From the NCBI RefSeq assembly GCF_003253545.1, contig NZ_QKYV01000005.1, positions 62,001-126,000 on the forward strand: DNA of 64,000 bases. Direction: 5' to 3'. The stretch is from Mesonia algae (GTDB lineage: Bacteria > Bacteroidota > Bacteroidia > Flavobacteriales > Flavobacteriaceae). The notes below the pieces were generated by a model. That model was not told the origin of the DNA and ran no database searches. It saw only the letters and a list, made by a program, of their open reading frames with translations. A program made the position numbers and the translations under genes. This document shows, piece by piece, positions 1-9,721 of the stretch; position 1 is the stretch's first letter, and every line of letters begins with the position of its first letter.

Positions 1-2
1 TT

Positions 3-164
3 CCAGAGAATTTAGTGGAAGATTTTCTATATTATTGTGCTACTTTTAAACCTTTTCCAGATCTAATAGTCAAAGAAATGCAAACCTTAGATTTAGTTCA
101 GTTTTTAAAGCAAAAGTCTGTAGACTATATAAAGTTCAAAGAAATTAATAATGAATCACCTTAA
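3..164 (+). CDS. C-terminal fragment, probable carboxypeptidase-regulatory-like domain protein (5' truncated)
   Basis: An open frame enters from the left edge and ends with TAA at 162-164, giving about 53 residues. The visible tail (…CATFKPFPDLIVKEMQ…) resembles the end of flavobacterial carboxypeptidase-regulatory-like domain proteins, and in my recollection such a gene often precedes a DUF6702 gene and an M1 peptidase gene. The stop overlaps the ATG of the next gene (151) by 14 bases, which suggests one operon and translational coupling. Most of the protein lies outside the window, so the family name rests on the tail and the neighbours only. Confidence 0.4.
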   Translation, partial: PENLVEDFLYYCATFKPFPDLIVKEMQTLDLVQFLKQKSVDYIKFKEINNESP

Positions 165-657
165 AAAAATCATTTTTTTATTTTTAGTTTGTTCGTGTTT
201 ATCCTTTAAAGGAACACATAAATTTTATCTAAGCGTTACCGATGCAGCTTATGTAGAGAAATCGTCTTCGGTTCAAATTATTACTCGACTTTTTGTAGAT
301 GATTTTCAAAAATTGCTTCAAACTCGATATGACAAGAATGTTCAATTATTGAGAGGGCAAGATTTAGCTAAAAATAATGCGTATATTCAGCAATATTTTA
401 ATAAAAAATTAAAAATAAACATTCAAAATAAAGATCTTAAGCTCAATTTTATAGGAAAACGCTATGAAGATGATCTTATAATTTGTTATTTTGAAATTGA
501 GGGTGTAAAAAACTTCTCTTCCGTAGAAATCACCAATCTTTTGTTAACCGATTTATTTGAGGAACAAAAAAATTTAGTGCATTTTGAAAAAGGAGGAGAA
601 ACAGAATCTCTTATGTTGGTGAAAGAAAAACCAACAGGTACTATTGAATTTAATTAA
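151..657 (+). CDS. DUF6702 family protein
   Basis: A 168-residue protein of unknown function. A short hydrophobic N-terminus (about residues 5-20) looks like a signal peptide or a weak lipobox (LVCSCLS), so it is probably exported. The segment HKFYLSVTDAAYVEKSSSVQ is typical of DUF6702 proteins, which are small and restricted mostly to Bacteroidota. It overlaps the upstream gene by 14 bases and lies 28 bases before the M1 peptidase gene, so all three probably share a transcript. The catalytic role, if any, is unknown. Confidence 0.7.
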   Translation: MNHLKKIIFLFLVCSCLSFKGTHKFYLSVTDAAYVEKSSSVQIITRLFVDDFQKLLQTRYDKNVQLLRGQDLAKNNAYIQQYFNKKLKINIQNKDLKLNFIGKRYEDDLIICYFEIEGVKNFSSVEITNLLLTDLFEEQKNLVHFEKGGETESLMLVKEKPTGTIEFN

Positions 658-685
658 CCATCACTACTAATATAAACTTTATTTC

Positions 686-3001
686 ATGAACATGAAAAAT
701 TTACACAGAGTAATGACCTTCATTTTTGCGATGGCAAGCGTTGTTGTCTTTGCTCAAGAAGAGCCTACAGAAAAAGAGCCGCAACAAGGGCACCAAAACA
801 CCAATAAGTTTAGACAGTTATACCAAGAGTTTTCTACTCCTAACCAGTATAGAACCGCGTCTGGAGCTCCTGGTCCTGCATATTATCAAAATACGGCAGA
901 CTATGAGATGGATATCACTTTAGATGATAAAAATCAAAAATTATACGGAGAAGAAACTATTACATATACTAATAATTCTCCAGATCACTTAGAATACTTA
1001 TGGGTTCAACTAGATCAAAATGTAAGAGCAAAGGATAGCAAGTCTCAATTGCGTAATGGTAATGGTATTGCTGCAGTTAACCAAACAGGACGTTTTGTTT
1101 CTCAATTTGTAGATGAACCTTTTGATGGTGGTTTTAATATTGAAAAAGTAACTCAAAATGGTTCTCCTTTAAAATATACGATCAATCAAACCATGATGCG
1201 TGTAGATCTTCCTGAGGCTTTGGAGCCAGGAGACGATATAGAGTTTTCTATAAAATGGTGGTATAATATTAACGATCACGTAGTAAATAGAGGACGTTCT
1301 GGATATGAGTTTTTTGAAAAAGATGGAAACTACGCTTACGTAATAGCACAGTTTTTTCCACGAATGGCAGTATATAATGATGTAGAAGGTTGGCAAAATT
1401 ATCAATTTTGGGGAAGCGGAGAGTTTGCTTTACCTTTTGGAGATTATAATGTAAAAATTACCGTTCCTGCAGATCATGTTTTAGATGCAACGGGGAAATT
1501 AGAAAATAGAAAAGAAGTGTTTTCTAAGAAAATGATGGATCGTTACGAACAAGCAAAAAAATCTTTTGATAAGCCTGTTCTTATTGTAACTCAAGAGGAA
1601 GCAGAAAAAGCAGAAAAAGGAGCTTCTAATAAAACTAAAACTTGGGAGTTTGAAGCTAAAATGGTAAGAGATTTTGCATTTACAACTTCTAGAAAGTATA
1701 TCTGGGATATGCAAAATGTAAAAGTAGGAAGTCGTGAAGTAATGGCGGTTTCTTTATATCCTAAAGAAGGTAACCCGCTATGGGAAGAGTATTCTACCAA
1801 GGCTGTTGCACATACTTTAACAAGTTATAGCGATATGACTTTTGATTATCCATACCATAAAGCAATTTCTGTACACGCTAAAAATCAAGGGATGGAATAC
1901 CCTATGATTTGCTGGAATTATGGTCGTCCAAATGAAGATGGTACTTATAGTGACCGTACTAAATTCGGAATGATAAGCGTAATTATTCACGAGGTGGGTC
2001 ACAACTTTTTCCCTATGATCGTAAATAGTGATGAACGTCAATGGGGTTGGATGGACGAAGGAATAAATACCTTTGTTCAGTTTGTTTCAGAGCAGGAATT
2101 TGGAAAAAAACATCCAGAAGCTGTTGCGCCATTAGACAACTACCCTTCAAGAAGAGGAGACCCAGCAAAAATCACTAGTTATATGAAAGGTAACCAGGAT
2201 TTTATTTCACCAATTATGAGTAATCCAGAGCAAGTTTACCAATTAGGGAATAACGCTTATGGTAAGCCAGCGACCGCTCTTAATATCTTAAGAGAAACGG
2301 TAATGGGTAAAGAATTGTTTGATCACGCTTTTAAAACTTATTCAAGAAGATGGATGTTTAAACACCCAACTCCAGAAGATTTCTTTAGAACTATGGAAGA
2401 TGCTTCAGGGGTAGATTTAGATTGGTATTGGAGAGGTTGGTTTTATACTACAGACTTCGTAGACATAGGAATTGAAGAGGTTAACTCTTATTATGTTACA
2501 GATCAACCTACAAAAGCAGGAAAAGAAATGTTAAAGCGTTATGGAGTTGAAGATGCTTCTCAAATAGATGCTTTATATGTGGTAGAAGAGGGAAGTGAGG
2601 AATTTAAGCCAGAAATGAAAAACAAATCTGCTTTAGAAAATGCTCCTAAGCTTAAAACGTTTATGATGGATAACTTTACGGAACAAGAGCGTCAAAATAT
2701 GAATGTTCCTAAGCATTTCTATCAAATTAAATTTAATAAACCAGGAGGTTTAGTAATGCCACTTATTGTAGAATATAAGTATAAAGATGGTACTTCAGAA
2801 AGAATTAATTATCCAGCACAAATCTGGAGAAAGAATGATAAAGAAGTAACTCGAGTGTTGGCAACAAATAAAGAGTTAGCATCTATTGTAGTAGATCCAG
2901 ATATGGAAACTGCAGATGTGAATACTTCAAATAACTCTTGGCCACAGGAAGAGAAGCCAAATGAGTTTGAAAAATTTAAAAAAGAAAAGACAAAAGGATA
3001 A
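686..3001 (+). CDS. M1 family metallopeptidase (aminopeptidase-like), exported
   Basis: A 771-residue zinc peptidase. It carries the M1 zinc signature HEVGH at 435-439 with the third ligand Glu458 in MDEGINTF, the exact HEXXH-x18-E spacing. The exopeptidase-type GxMEN motif is present as GMEY at 402-405, so the last Asn is replaced by Tyr. An N-terminal signal peptide ending near VFAQ (residue ~24) predicts export. The start is ATG 686, with another ATG two codons later. A strong hairpin terminator follows at 3023. It probably trims peptides from the N-terminus in the periplasm or at the surface. The altered GAMEN motif leaves the substrate uncertain. Confidence 0.88.
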   Translation: MNMKNLHRVMTFIFAMASVVVFAQEEPTEKEPQQGHQNTNKFRQLYQEFSTPNQYRTASGAPGPAYYQNTADYEMDITLDDKNQKLYGEETITYTNNSPDHLEYLWVQLDQNVRAKDSKSQLRNGNGIAAVNQTGRFVSQFVDEPFDGGFNIEKVTQNGSPLKYTINQTMMRVDLPEALEPGDDIEFSIKWWYNINDHVVNRGRSGYEFFEKDGNYAYVIAQFFPRMAVYNDVEGWQNYQFWGSGEFALPFGDYNVKITVPADHVLDATGKLENRKEVFSKKMMDRYEQAKKSFDKPVLIVTQEEAEKAEKGASNKTKTWEFEAKMVRDFAFTTSRKYIWDMQNVKVGSREVMAVSLYPKEGNPLWEEYSTKAVAHTLTSYSDMTFDYPYHKAISVHAKNQGMEYPMICWNYGRPNEDGTYSDRTKFGMISVIIHEVGHNFFPMIVNSDERQWGWMDEGINTFVQFVSEQEFGKKHPEAVAPLDNYPSRRGDPAKITSYMKGNQDFISPIMSNPEQVYQLGNNAYGKPATALNILRETVMGKELFDHAFKTYSRRWMFKHPTPEDFFRTMEDASGVDLDWYWRGWFYTTDFVDIGIEEVNSYYVTDQPTKAGKEMLKRYGVEDASQIDALYVVEEGSEEFKPEMKNKSALENAPKLKTFMMDNFTEQERQNMNVPKHFYQIKFNKPGGLVMPLIVEYKYKDGTSERINYPAQIWRKNDKEVTRVLATNKELASIVVDPDMETADVNTSNNSWPQEEKPNEFEKFKKEKTKG

Positions 3002-3022
3002 TATTCAACCTATTTAATTTTT

Positions 3023-3053
3023 AAGCTGACTTTAACGAGTCAGCTTTTTTTTT
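3023..3053 (+). terminator. Rho-independent terminator after the M1 peptidase gene
   Basis: Stem AAGCTGACT (3023-3031) pairs with AGTCAGCTT (3038-3046) around a 6-base loop and is followed by a run of T. Confidence 0.9.
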
Positions 3054-3058
3054 CATGT

Positions 3059-3066
3059 TATATTTG
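3059..3066 (+). promoter_or_regulatory. Putative -7 box (TATATTTG) for tatA
   Basis: This matches the Bacteroidota -7 consensus TAnnTTTG directly after the upstream terminator. No TTG is seen at the -33 position. A start a few bases downstream would fall at about 3071, so the transcript would have a very short leader or the real start codon is the ATG at 3077. Confidence 0.45.
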
Positions 3067-3070
3067 TGGT

Positions 3071-3349
3071 ATGCAAATGATTCCATTATTTATTAGTGGT
3101 GCTGAGATAGCTTTTATCGTATTTATACTGGTAATGGTGTTTGGTGCCGATAAAATACCCGAAATCGCACGTGGATTAGGGAAAGGTATGCGTACAGTTA
3201 GAGATGCTACCAATGATATTAAATCAGAAATTACTTCTAATGCCGATAAACACTTTGGTGATATGGGAGGCAAGAATGTAAAGGAAGAAGTTGATAAGGT
3301 AAAAGATGAAATAGAAGAAATTACAGGTTCTGTGAGTAGAAAGCGATAA
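3071..3349 (+). CDS. tatA: Twin-arginine translocase subunit TatA/TatE family
   Basis: A 92-residue protein with one N-terminal membrane helix (about residues 5-24), the conserved FGADKIPEIARGLGKG amphipathic segment and a charged, probably coiled tail. This is the architecture of TatA, which oligomerises in the inner membrane to pass folded twin-arginine precursors. The C-terminal coiled segment (KNVKEEVDKVKDEIEEI) is normal in flavobacterial members. ATG 3071 and ATG 3077 are both possible starts. It lies 6 bases before the PAP2 gene, so they may be co-transcribed. tatB and tatC are not in the window. Confidence 0.88.
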   Translation: MQMIPLFISGAEIAFIVFILVMVFGADKIPEIARGLGKGMRTVRDATNDIKSEITSNADKHFGDMGGKNVKEEVDKVKDEIEEITGSVSRKR

Positions 3350-3355
3350 GCATTT

Positions 3356-3931
3356 ATGATAGGACAAATTAAACAATGGGATCGAGATCTTTTTATATAT
3401 CTTAACGGATTAGGAGTAGAGCGATTTGATGCTTTTTGGATATTTGTTACACAAGAAGAAACCTGGATTCCTTTATATATTTTGCTTGCTATCTTAATTA
3501 TCCTTTCTCATAAAGGAAAAAACATTCTTATAGGCTTAATTTCTTTTTTAGCCAGTTTCGCTATAACATTTGGGCTAACACGAATTATCAAGGCCACTAT
3601 AGCTAGAGCAAGACCTAATAATGTAGATCAATTTCAAGAAGTTATTCGAATATTACAAGAGCCTACTTATTATAGCTTTGTTTCAGGACACACTTCAACT
3701 TCTGTAGCAATTACAACTTTCGTAGTATTAGCCTTAAGAAAAAAATGGAAATGGGTTTATATATTCTACTTATGGCCATTTTTATTTGCCACAAGTAGGG
3801 TCTACGTGGGAGTACATTACCCAAGCGACTTAATTGGAGGTGCAATTGTAGGCTTAGTTTGTGCTTTTTTTGTTTATTACTTCTACAGAAAACTTATCGA
3901 TACTAATTTAAAGAACCCTAGTAACGGTTAA
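3356..3931 (+). CDS. PAP2 superfamily phosphatase (membrane)
   Basis: A 191-residue integral membrane phosphatase. All three PAP2 motifs are intact: K79-x6-R86-P87, S110-G111-H112 and S147-R148-x5-H154-x3-D158, which together form the phosphohistidine site. Several hydrophobic segments surround them. Members dephosphorylate lipid phosphates such as undecaprenyl pyrophosphate or phosphatidylglycerol phosphate; which one applies cannot be read from the sequence. Its 3' end overlaps the convergent O-methyltransferase gene by 24 bases. Confidence 0.9.
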   Translation: MIGQIKQWDRDLFIYLNGLGVERFDAFWIFVTQEETWIPLYILLAILIILSHKGKNILIGLISFLASFAITFGLTRIIKATIARARPNNVDQFQEVIRILQEPTYYSFVSGHTSTSVAITTFVVLALRKKWKWVYIFYLWPFLFATSRVYVGVHYPSDLIGGAIVGLVCAFFVYYFYRKLIDTNLKNPSNG

Positions 3932-4549
3932 CCCATCTCTAATGGGAAGTAAAACAGTTTCTACGCGTGGGTCTTCATTGATTTTTTTGTTATAATGAAG
4001 TAAAGCCTTAGTATCATTATCTCCTTTTTTTACAGACTCTACTATTTTTCCACTCCACAATACATTATCAGATAAAATAACTCCTCCAGATTTCATTTTC
4101 GGTAAAATAATATCAAAATAATTAGGGTAGTTTTGTTTATCTGCATCAATAAAAACTAAGTCAAACTCTACATCTATTTGCGGTATAATCTCAAGAGCAT
4201 TTCCTACATACTGGTGAATTTGCTTGCCCCAAGGTGATAAATCAAAATACTTACGTTGAAAATCCTCTAATTCCTCATTTTTATCGATGGTGTACAAATT
4301 ACCTTCGGTTTGCATTCCTTCCGCTAAGCATAAAGCTGAATATCCTGTATATGTACCTATTTCGAGAATGCTTTTAGGACGAATTAGTTTAGCCAACATG
4401 CTTAAAACTCTCCCCTGAAAGTGACCGCTTAGCATTCGCGGTTGTAATATTTTTTGAAAAGTTTCTCTTTGTAGTTTTTGCAATAACTCTGGCTCTTGTT
4501 GAGAGTGTTGCTCTACATATTGATTAATATCTTCTGGTAAAAAATGCAT
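3908..4549 (-). CDS. Class I O-methyltransferase (COMT-like)
   Basis: A 213-residue SAM-dependent O-methyltransferase of the catechol/caffeoyl-CoA type. The SAM-binding motif ILEIGTYTGYSALCLA and the metal-binding DLVFIDADKQNYPNYF segment are intact. Its ATG shares a base with the stop of the ACMSD-like gene (TAATG at 4547-4551), so it is translationally coupled to the kynurenine operon. The pathway makes catechol-like aminophenols (3-hydroxykynurenine, 3-hydroxyanthranilate), so one of these could be the substrate, but that is inference. Alternatively it is a general methyltransferase that became the last gene of this operon. Confidence 0.88.
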   Translation of the reverse strand: MHFLPEDINQYVEQHSQQEPELLQKLQRETFQKILQPRMLSGHFQGRVLSMLAKLIRPKSILEIGTYTGYSALCLAEGMQTEGNLYTIDKNEELEDFQRKYFDLSPWGKQIHQYVGNALEIIPQIDVEFDLVFIDADKQNYPNYFDIILPKMKSGGVILSDNVLWSGKIVESVKKGDNDTKALLHYNKKINEDPRVETVLLPIRDGLTVTRVL

Positions 4550-5631
4550 TAGCTTAAAATACGTTTTACTAATTTATCTTTTGCTGCTTGATCATCCCCA
4601 CACAGCCACTGTATTACATTATCTTCCCAAATATCATCGCATTGATCTTTGGTTAAAATTTTTCTCTCTACGGCTAAATCTAAAATCTTACCTGGATAAG
4701 ATGATTGTGGAGCACTATCCATTTCTCCTAACGGATAAGGATCATCTAAGCCTGCAATAATTTGTTTTGGTTTTTGATTTTCTACCAATAATTTTAAAGA
4801 ACCTGTATCATGAACCAAGGTGTCAAAAAAGATATTTTTATGACCTACTGATTTACGAGGGTGAGTTTTTCCTTCAAACAAGTCAGATCTTCCATCAAAA
4901 CCCTGTATTCTTCTACCTAAGTTAATTTGTGCTAATTGTCCGCCGTGAGCAAAACAAACACGCATATTTGGGTATTTATCTGGATAACCATTCAAAGTTA
5001 AAAAATGATAAGCATCTGCACATTGAGCTAGCATCCAAATTAAATGAAAACGCCACGAAGTGTTTTCTAATAAAATAAATTTCTCTCCGTCATACGGATG
5101 TATTTCTACAGCCAAATTATACTTAGATGCCATTTCGAAAATGGGTTCATTCTCCTCATCAAAAATACAACGCCAAGTTCCAATACTATCCATATAATGC
5201 GTAGGGAGACACAGCAATTGCAAGCCTAGCTCTTCTACACAACGTTCAATTTCCCATAATGCGCCACGAACAAAGCCAGGATGTACTACAAATCCACATG
5301 TAAATTTAGAAGGATGATCCTGCTGCACTTTAGCGTTAAAATCGTTTTGAAAACGCAATGCTTTTTTCATTTCTTCTACGCGCAAACCATTTCCGTAAAG
5401 TTGTGATAGGTTTAGCACCACAGCGTGATCTATATCGTAACGATCCATCCATTCTAACTTTTCATCTAAAAAGAAACTAGAATCGGTTACCGGTCTTTTC
5501 CAGTTTTTTTGAAGCATAAATTTACGCTCCTCATCTACCCAAAAAATTTCTTTTTCTTTCATGAAAGCAGGAATTTCATGTGGGTAAGGTAGTAAGTGGG
5601 AATGGCCGTTAATTCTAAGTCTTTTTTTCAT
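4549..5631 (-). CDS. ACMSD-like amidohydrolase: 2-amino-3-carboxymuconate-6-semialdehyde decarboxylase
   Basis: A 360-residue amidohydrolase of the ACMSD family. The N-terminal zinc motif is HSH (His10, His12), with further likely ligands in VEIHPYDGE and FAHGG, and a late acidic residue in AGLDDPYPLG. ACMSD removes CO2 from 2-amino-3-carboxymuconate semialdehyde to give 2-aminomuconate semialdehyde, diverting the kynurenine pathway from quinolinate/NAD synthesis to catabolism. The next enzyme, the aldehyde dehydrogenase, is encoded 29 bases upstream. The family assignment is strong because sequence and context agree. Confidence 0.88.
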   Translation of the reverse strand: MKKRLRINGHSHLLPYPHEIPAFMKEKEIFWVDEERKFMLQKNWKRPVTDSSFFLDEKLEWMDRYDIDHAVVLNLSQLYGNGLRVEEMKKALRFQNDFNAKVQQDHPSKFTCGFVVHPGFVRGALWEIERCVEELGLQLLCLPTHYMDSIGTWRCIFDEENEPIFEMASKYNLAVEIHPYDGEKFILLENTSWRFHLIWMLAQCADAYHFLTLNGYPDKYPNMRVCFAHGGQLAQINLGRRIQGFDGRSDLFEGKTHPRKSVGHKNIFFDTLVHDTGSLKLLVENQKPKQIIAGLDDPYPLGEMDSAPQSSYPGKILDLAVERKILTKDQCDDIWEDNVIQWLCGDDQAAKDKLVKRILS

Positions 5632-5660
5632 AGGGATGGTTGGTTTTTGGTAATTAGTGG

Positions 5661-7112
5661 TTATTCAGCTGCGTATTGAATGCATATATTTTTTGGTTCA
5701 GTAAAAAACTCTAGGGCTTCAAAGCCGCCTTCGCGACCAACGCCACTGTCTTTTACTCCGCCAAATGGAGTTCTTAAATCTCGGTTAAGCCAGGTGTTTA
5801 CCCAGACGATTCCAGCTTCAAGTTGATTGCTAAGTCTCATCGTACGATTAAGATCATTAGTCCAAACCGTGGCCGATAATCCGTAACGAACATCATTGGC
5901 TAAAGCTAAGGCTTCTTTTTCAGAAGAGAAAGGCATCAAAGTAACAACTGGGCCAAAAATTTCTTGCTGATTAAGTGCGCAACGATTACTTTTTACCTCG
6001 ATAACTGTAGGCTCTAAGTAATAGCCTTGCTCGTGATCTTCTACTTCAACTTTATTTCCTCCACATAAAATAGTGGCATCTTGTTGAGGTGCGTCTTGAA
6101 TGTATTTATATACTTTTTCTAAATGTTCTTTAGAAACTAAAGCTCCCAAATTGCTCGATGCCTCGGAAGGAGGACCGACTTTTAATTTTTTTACTTCAGC
6201 AACAAAATCAGTTTTAAATTGTTCGTACATGCTTTCTTCTACAAAAATTCTGCTTCCGCAAAGACAAATTTGACCTTGATTAGCAAAAGAAGATTTAATT
6301 GTGGTCTGAAGCATTTTATCATAGTCACAATCGGCAAAAATGAGATTGGGATTTTTTCCGCCCAATTCTAGAGATAATTTTTTGAACATAGGAGCTGCAG
6401 TTCTAGCAATCATCTCTCCAGTTTTTGTTCCGCCAGTAAAAGAAATGGCTTTAATTTGTGGATGCTCTACAATAGCTTGTCCTGTATCTGGTCCCGTACC
6501 GTGAACAATATTTAAAACTCCTTCTGGTAAACTAGTTTCTTTACAAATTTCACTTAATAGATAAGCAGTCATGGGTGTAACCTCACTTGGTTTAGCTACT
6601 ACACAGTTTCCTGCAGCTAAAGCTGGAGCTATTTTCCACGAAAATAAATATAACGGAAGATTCCAAGGTGAAATACAGCCTACGATGCCAAGAGGTTTTT
6701 TTAAGGTAAAGTTGATGCTGTTGGTGCCCACAGTTTCGTGAGATTTACTAGCAAATTGTGTGATCGCTTGCGCATAAAATCTAAAATTGCTTATAGCTCT
6801 AGGAATGTCAATAGCTAATGCTAAGCTTAGAGGTTTCCCGTTATCTAGAGATTCTGCTTCTGCGAAAGCGATAAGGTTTTCTTCAATTTTATCGGCAATT
6901 TCGTGTAATGTTTTACTGCGTTGTTCTATGGTGAATTGTGACCAAACAGGGAAAGCGTTTTTTGCTTCTTCTACAGCTTGCTCTACATCTTTAGAGTTAC
7001 TAGCGGGAATTCTAGAATAAACCTCACCTTTAGCAGGATTATAATTGTCTAGCCAGCTTCCATCTATAGGATTTTGTAATTTGCCACCAATAAAATTTTT
7101 AATGTCCTGCAT
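5661..7112 (-). CDS. Aldehyde dehydrogenase, probable 2-aminomuconate 6-semialdehyde dehydrogenase
   Basis: A 483-residue NAD-dependent aldehyde dehydrogenase of normal length. The catalytic Cys is in [10 protein letters not shown] (Cys283), the general base Glu is in LELGGKNPN, and the ISPWNLP cofactor segment is present. In this operon it should oxidise 2-aminomuconate semialdehyde to 2-aminomuconate. Its start overlaps the end of the RidA-type gene by 14 bases. The family is certain; the substrate comes from operon context and from similarity to the hydroxymuconate semialdehyde dehydrogenase group. Confidence 0.9.
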   Translation of the reverse strand: MQDIKNFIGGKLQNPIDGSWLDNYNPAKGEVYSRIPASNSKDVEQAVEEAKNAFPVWSQFTIEQRSKTLHEIADKIEENLIAFAEAESLDNGKPLSLALAIDIPRAISNFRFYAQAITQFASKSHETVGTNSINFTLKKPLGIVGCISPWNLPLYLFSWKIAPALAAGNCVVAKPSEVTPMTAYLLSEICKETSLPEGVLNIVHGTGPDTGQAIVEHPQIKAISFTGGTKTGEMIARTAAPMFKKLSLELGGKNPNLIFADCDYDKMLQTTIKSSFANQGQICLCGSRIFVEESMYEQFKTDFVAEVKKLKVGPPSEASSNLGALVSKEHLEKVYKYIQDAPQQDATILCGGNKVEVEDHEQGYYLEPTVIEVKSNRCALNQQEIFGPVVTLMPFSSEKEALALANDVRYGLSATVWTNDLNRTMRLSNQLEAGIVWVNTWLNRDLRTPFGGVKDSGVGREGGFEALEFFTEPKNICIQYAAE

Positions 7113-7527
7113 AAGCTTGTTTTTTATATGCCATGACTTTAATTTCTATCAATAAATGTGGATGTGGTAATTGATGAACGGCTACAGTAGTTCTAGTAGG
7201 ACCCGTTGCAGGTTCAAAAAATTCACCATAAGTTTCGTTGTAACCTTTAAAATCGTTCATGTTGACTAAGAAAGTGGTCACGTCTACTACATCTTTTAAA
7301 CTAGCGCCTTCTTGTTGCAAAATACTATCAATATTCTCTAAAACGGCAGCGGTTTGTTTTTTTATATCTAAGTTGGTGGTTCCCATTTCATCTACCTCTA
7401 CACCCTCAAAAGTATTATCTGCACGACGAGAGCTGGTGCCAGAAACAAAAATAAAATCGCCTACTCTTTTAACGTGTGGATACTTTCCTCTTGGTGTAGC
7501 TTTTCCTTCAATTACTTTTCCTTCCAT
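7099..7527 (-). CDS. RidA family protein, probable 2-aminomuconate deaminase
   Basis: A 142-residue Rid/YjgF protein (…[19 protein letters not shown]… and a C-terminal [20 protein letters not shown]). Rid proteins in 2-aminomuconate operons act as the deaminase that gives 4-oxalocrotonate, which fits exactly between the flanking dehydrogenase and decarboxylase genes. The frame extends 11 codons further upstream, but only to a TTG inside the preceding gene. ATG 7527, 4 bases after that gene's stop, is the better start. An enamine/imine-detoxifying RidA is the alternative. Confidence 0.87.
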   Translation of the reverse strand: MEGKVIEGKATPRGKYPHVKRVGDFIFVSGTSSRRADNTFEGVEVDEMGTTNLDIKKQTAAVLENIDSILQQEGASLKDVVDVTTFLVNMNDFKGYNETYGEFFEPATGPTRTTVAVHQLPHPHLLIEIKVMAYKKQAYAGH

Positions 7528-7531
7528 GATA

Positions 7532-8293
7532 TTATTTTGTTTTAAATGAAACTTTGCCAAGTTTTTCTACTTGAGTTTCTATATGCTGATTTTTTTCTAG
7601 GTATGATGCTGCAGTTGCGGCACCAGCTAAAACTACTTGACCTTTCTGTACTTTTATTCCCGCTTTAGAAGCTAATCTACTCAACTCTACTAAAGATTGA
7701 AGCGGATTATTAAGAATAGCAGAAGTTTTTCCTTCTTGTATAACTTCATTATTAATACGTAAATCAATATTTAGATCAGAGATTTCTGTATTAAGGTCAA
7801 CCCAATCACCGATAACATATCCAGTAGATGAACAATTATCTGCTACCACATCTTCTAAAGAGAACTTGAAATTTTCGTATCTAGAATCTATAATTTCTAA
7901 AGCTGGCGCCATAGCATCCACATACTTATGAATGTCTTTTAAACCAATAGATTCTTCTATATCTTTAGAAATCCTAAAAGCGATTTCTGGTTCTGCTCTT
8001 GGATGAATCCAGCGGTCTAAACTCACTTCTTCTTGAGGTTGCAGTTCCATTTCATTGGTTAGGATTCCCCAAATTAGATCGTGAACTCCCATTTGTTCCA
8101 TCTTAGCACGAGAGGTGAATCCTAATTTAAAACCCGTAATTTCCTCTCCGCGTGCTAAACGCTTATCAATAGATAGGCGCTGAATGTCATAAGCGTCTTC
8201 TAAGGTAAATTCGTGCTTTTCGGCTAATTGTTGTGTCGCCGTTGCATTTTTAGCAGCTTGATCGAGTATTTCTGCAATTTCTTCGTTATTCAT
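7532..8293 (-). CDS. 2-keto-4-pentenoate hydratase / 4-oxalocrotonate decarboxylase family
   Basis: A 253-residue member of the hydratase/decarboxylase (fumarylacetoacetase-like fold) family. The stretches [16 protein letters not shown] and [10 protein letters not shown] are characteristic, the latter supplying acidic metal ligands. Directly after the Rid deaminase, the expected reaction is decarboxylation of 4-oxalocrotonate to 2-oxopent-4-enoate. The hydratase reaction is carried out by close relatives and cannot be separated by eye. It lies 29 bases after kmo and 4 bases before the RidA gene. Confidence 0.85.
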   Translation of the reverse strand: MNNEEIAEILDQAAKNATATQQLAEKHEFTLEDAYDIQRLSIDKRLARGEEITGFKLGFTSRAKMEQMGVHDLIWGILTNEMELQPQEEVSLDRWIHPRAEPEIAFRISKDIEESIGLKDIHKYVDAMAPALEIIDSRYENFKFSLEDVVADNCSSTGYVIGDWVDLNTEISDLNIDLRINNEVIQEGKTSAILNNPLQSLVELSRLASKAGIKVQKGQVVLAGAATAASYLEKNQHIETQVEKLGKVSFKTK

Positions 8294-8322
8294 ATTATAT
8301 ATGGATTTTGCTGATTTAAAAG

Positions 8323-9720
8323 TTATTTTACTTTTAAAACGGCATCTTCATTTAGTATTTCTTGTGTTTCTTGATTGACAAGCACCAACTTTTCTTGTAA
8401 GGAAAGTTGAGCGTCGATTTTATTTTGAGCAAGTAGGTTGAGTATCGCTTTGTCTTGAGCTCTTCCTTTTTCTAAGGCTTCAGCATAACCGATTTCTTCT
8501 TGAAAAGTAACGAGTCTATACTTAGAAGCATATTCTTTTGGGAACTCTTGTTCAAATGCAGTTTCTAATTTTCTTTTTTGCTGAAATATGGGAGCAGCCG
8601 TGTGCTCTTTCATTTCATGAAAATTATCAATAGCTAGATCTGCAATAGCATCGGTGTCAATTTTTCTTTTCTTTTGATATTCTAAAAATGTAGTATTCCA
8701 ATCTTCTTCATACTTTTCTATCATTTCATCTAAAACTACTACATCTTCAAAAGAAGCGTTCATTCCTTGTCCGTAAAAAGGTACAATGGCGTGTGCCGCA
8801 TCTCCCATAAGCATTACTTTTCCAAAACTATTCCACGGTGAACACTTTACAGTTCCTAAAGCTCCTGTTGGATTATTGAAAAAATCTTCTGTTAAAGTAG
8901 GCATATGTGCAGCAGCTGAAGGGTAGGCTTTGTCAAAATATTCCTGTACCTTCTCTGGTGTGGTTAAATTCTTAAAATTATATTCTCCTTCCTTGTAAGA
9001 TAAAAATAGAGTTACGGTAAAACTTCCGTCAAGGTTAGGTAAAGCTATCACCATATTTTCTCCTCTAGGCCAAATATGTAAAGCATTTTTTTCTATTCTA
9101 AAACTTCCATTTTCCCCGGGTGGAATGGTAAGTTCTTTATAGCCGTGAGTTAAATACTCTTGTGAGAAGCTGAAGAGAAACAAATGATCCTCTAGCATGC
9201 TTTTTCTTACTATAGAACCGGCTCCATCTGCACCAAATATAATATCGGCTTTAATGGTTTGTGTTTCTTTGGTGTTGTAATCTTCAAAAGTTGCGTGAGC
9301 TTTTTGTAAGTCCACATCGGTACAAGATTGATTAAACTGAATGCTTACATTAGACATTTTTTCTGCTTCATCGAGTAAAAGAGCATTCAAATCTGTTCGA
9401 GAAATAGAGTTGATGTATTCAGATTCTAATCCGCTGTAGCGAGATAAAAATTCATCTTGGCCTAAATTGTGAATCATTCTTCCTTGCATAGGAATACACA
9501 AGTCTTTAGCTTTTCCTTTTAGACCGACAAGATTCATCGCTTTTATACCGCGATCTGAAAATGCTAAATTAATAGATCTTCCAGCAGCAATATCTGTGCT
9601 TCTTAAATCGGGTCTTTTTTCTATTAAACTTACTTGATAACCTCGTTGTGCTAAGCGTAAGGCGAGAAGGCTTCCGCAAAGTCCGGCCCCAATGATTAGT
9701 ATGTGTTCTTCTTTCTTCAT
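8323..9720 (-). CDS. kmo: Kynurenine 3-monooxygenase (FAD-dependent)
   Basis: A 465-residue flavoprotein hydroxylase. It has the N-terminal dinucleotide motif GAGLCG (residues 11-16) ending in the ribose-binding Glu of SLIEKR, the DG motif in IIFGADGAGS and the GD motif in LMGDAAHAIVPFYGQGMNA. The last two are strongly kynurenine-monooxygenase-like. It hydroxylates L-kynurenine with NADPH and O2 to 3-hydroxykynurenine. A single base separates it from kynU, so the two are translated together. The C-terminus lacks an obvious membrane anchor, as in other bacterial enzymes. Confidence 0.92.
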   Translation of the reverse strand: MKKEEHILIIGAGLCGSLLALRLAQRGYQVSLIEKRPDLRSTDIAAGRSINLAFSDRGIKAMNLVGLKGKAKDLCIPMQGRMIHNLGQDEFLSRYSGLESEYINSISRTDLNALLLDEAEKMSNVSIQFNQSCTDVDLQKAHATFEDYNTKETQTIKADIIFGADGAGSIVRKSMLEDHLFLFSFSQEYLTHGYKELTIPPGENGSFRIEKNALHIWPRGENMVIALPNLDGSFTVTLFLSYKEGEYNFKNLTTPEKVQEYFDKAYPSAAAHMPTLTEDFFNNPTGALGTVKCSPWNSFGKVMLMGDAAHAIVPFYGQGMNASFEDVVVLDEMIEKYEEDWNTTFLEYQKKRKIDTDAIADLAIDNFHEMKEHTAAPIFQQKRKLETAFEQEFPKEYASKYRLVTFQEEIGYAEALEKGRAQDKAILNLLAQNKIDAQLSLQEKLVLVNQETQEILNEDAVLKVK

Positions 9721-9721
9721 C

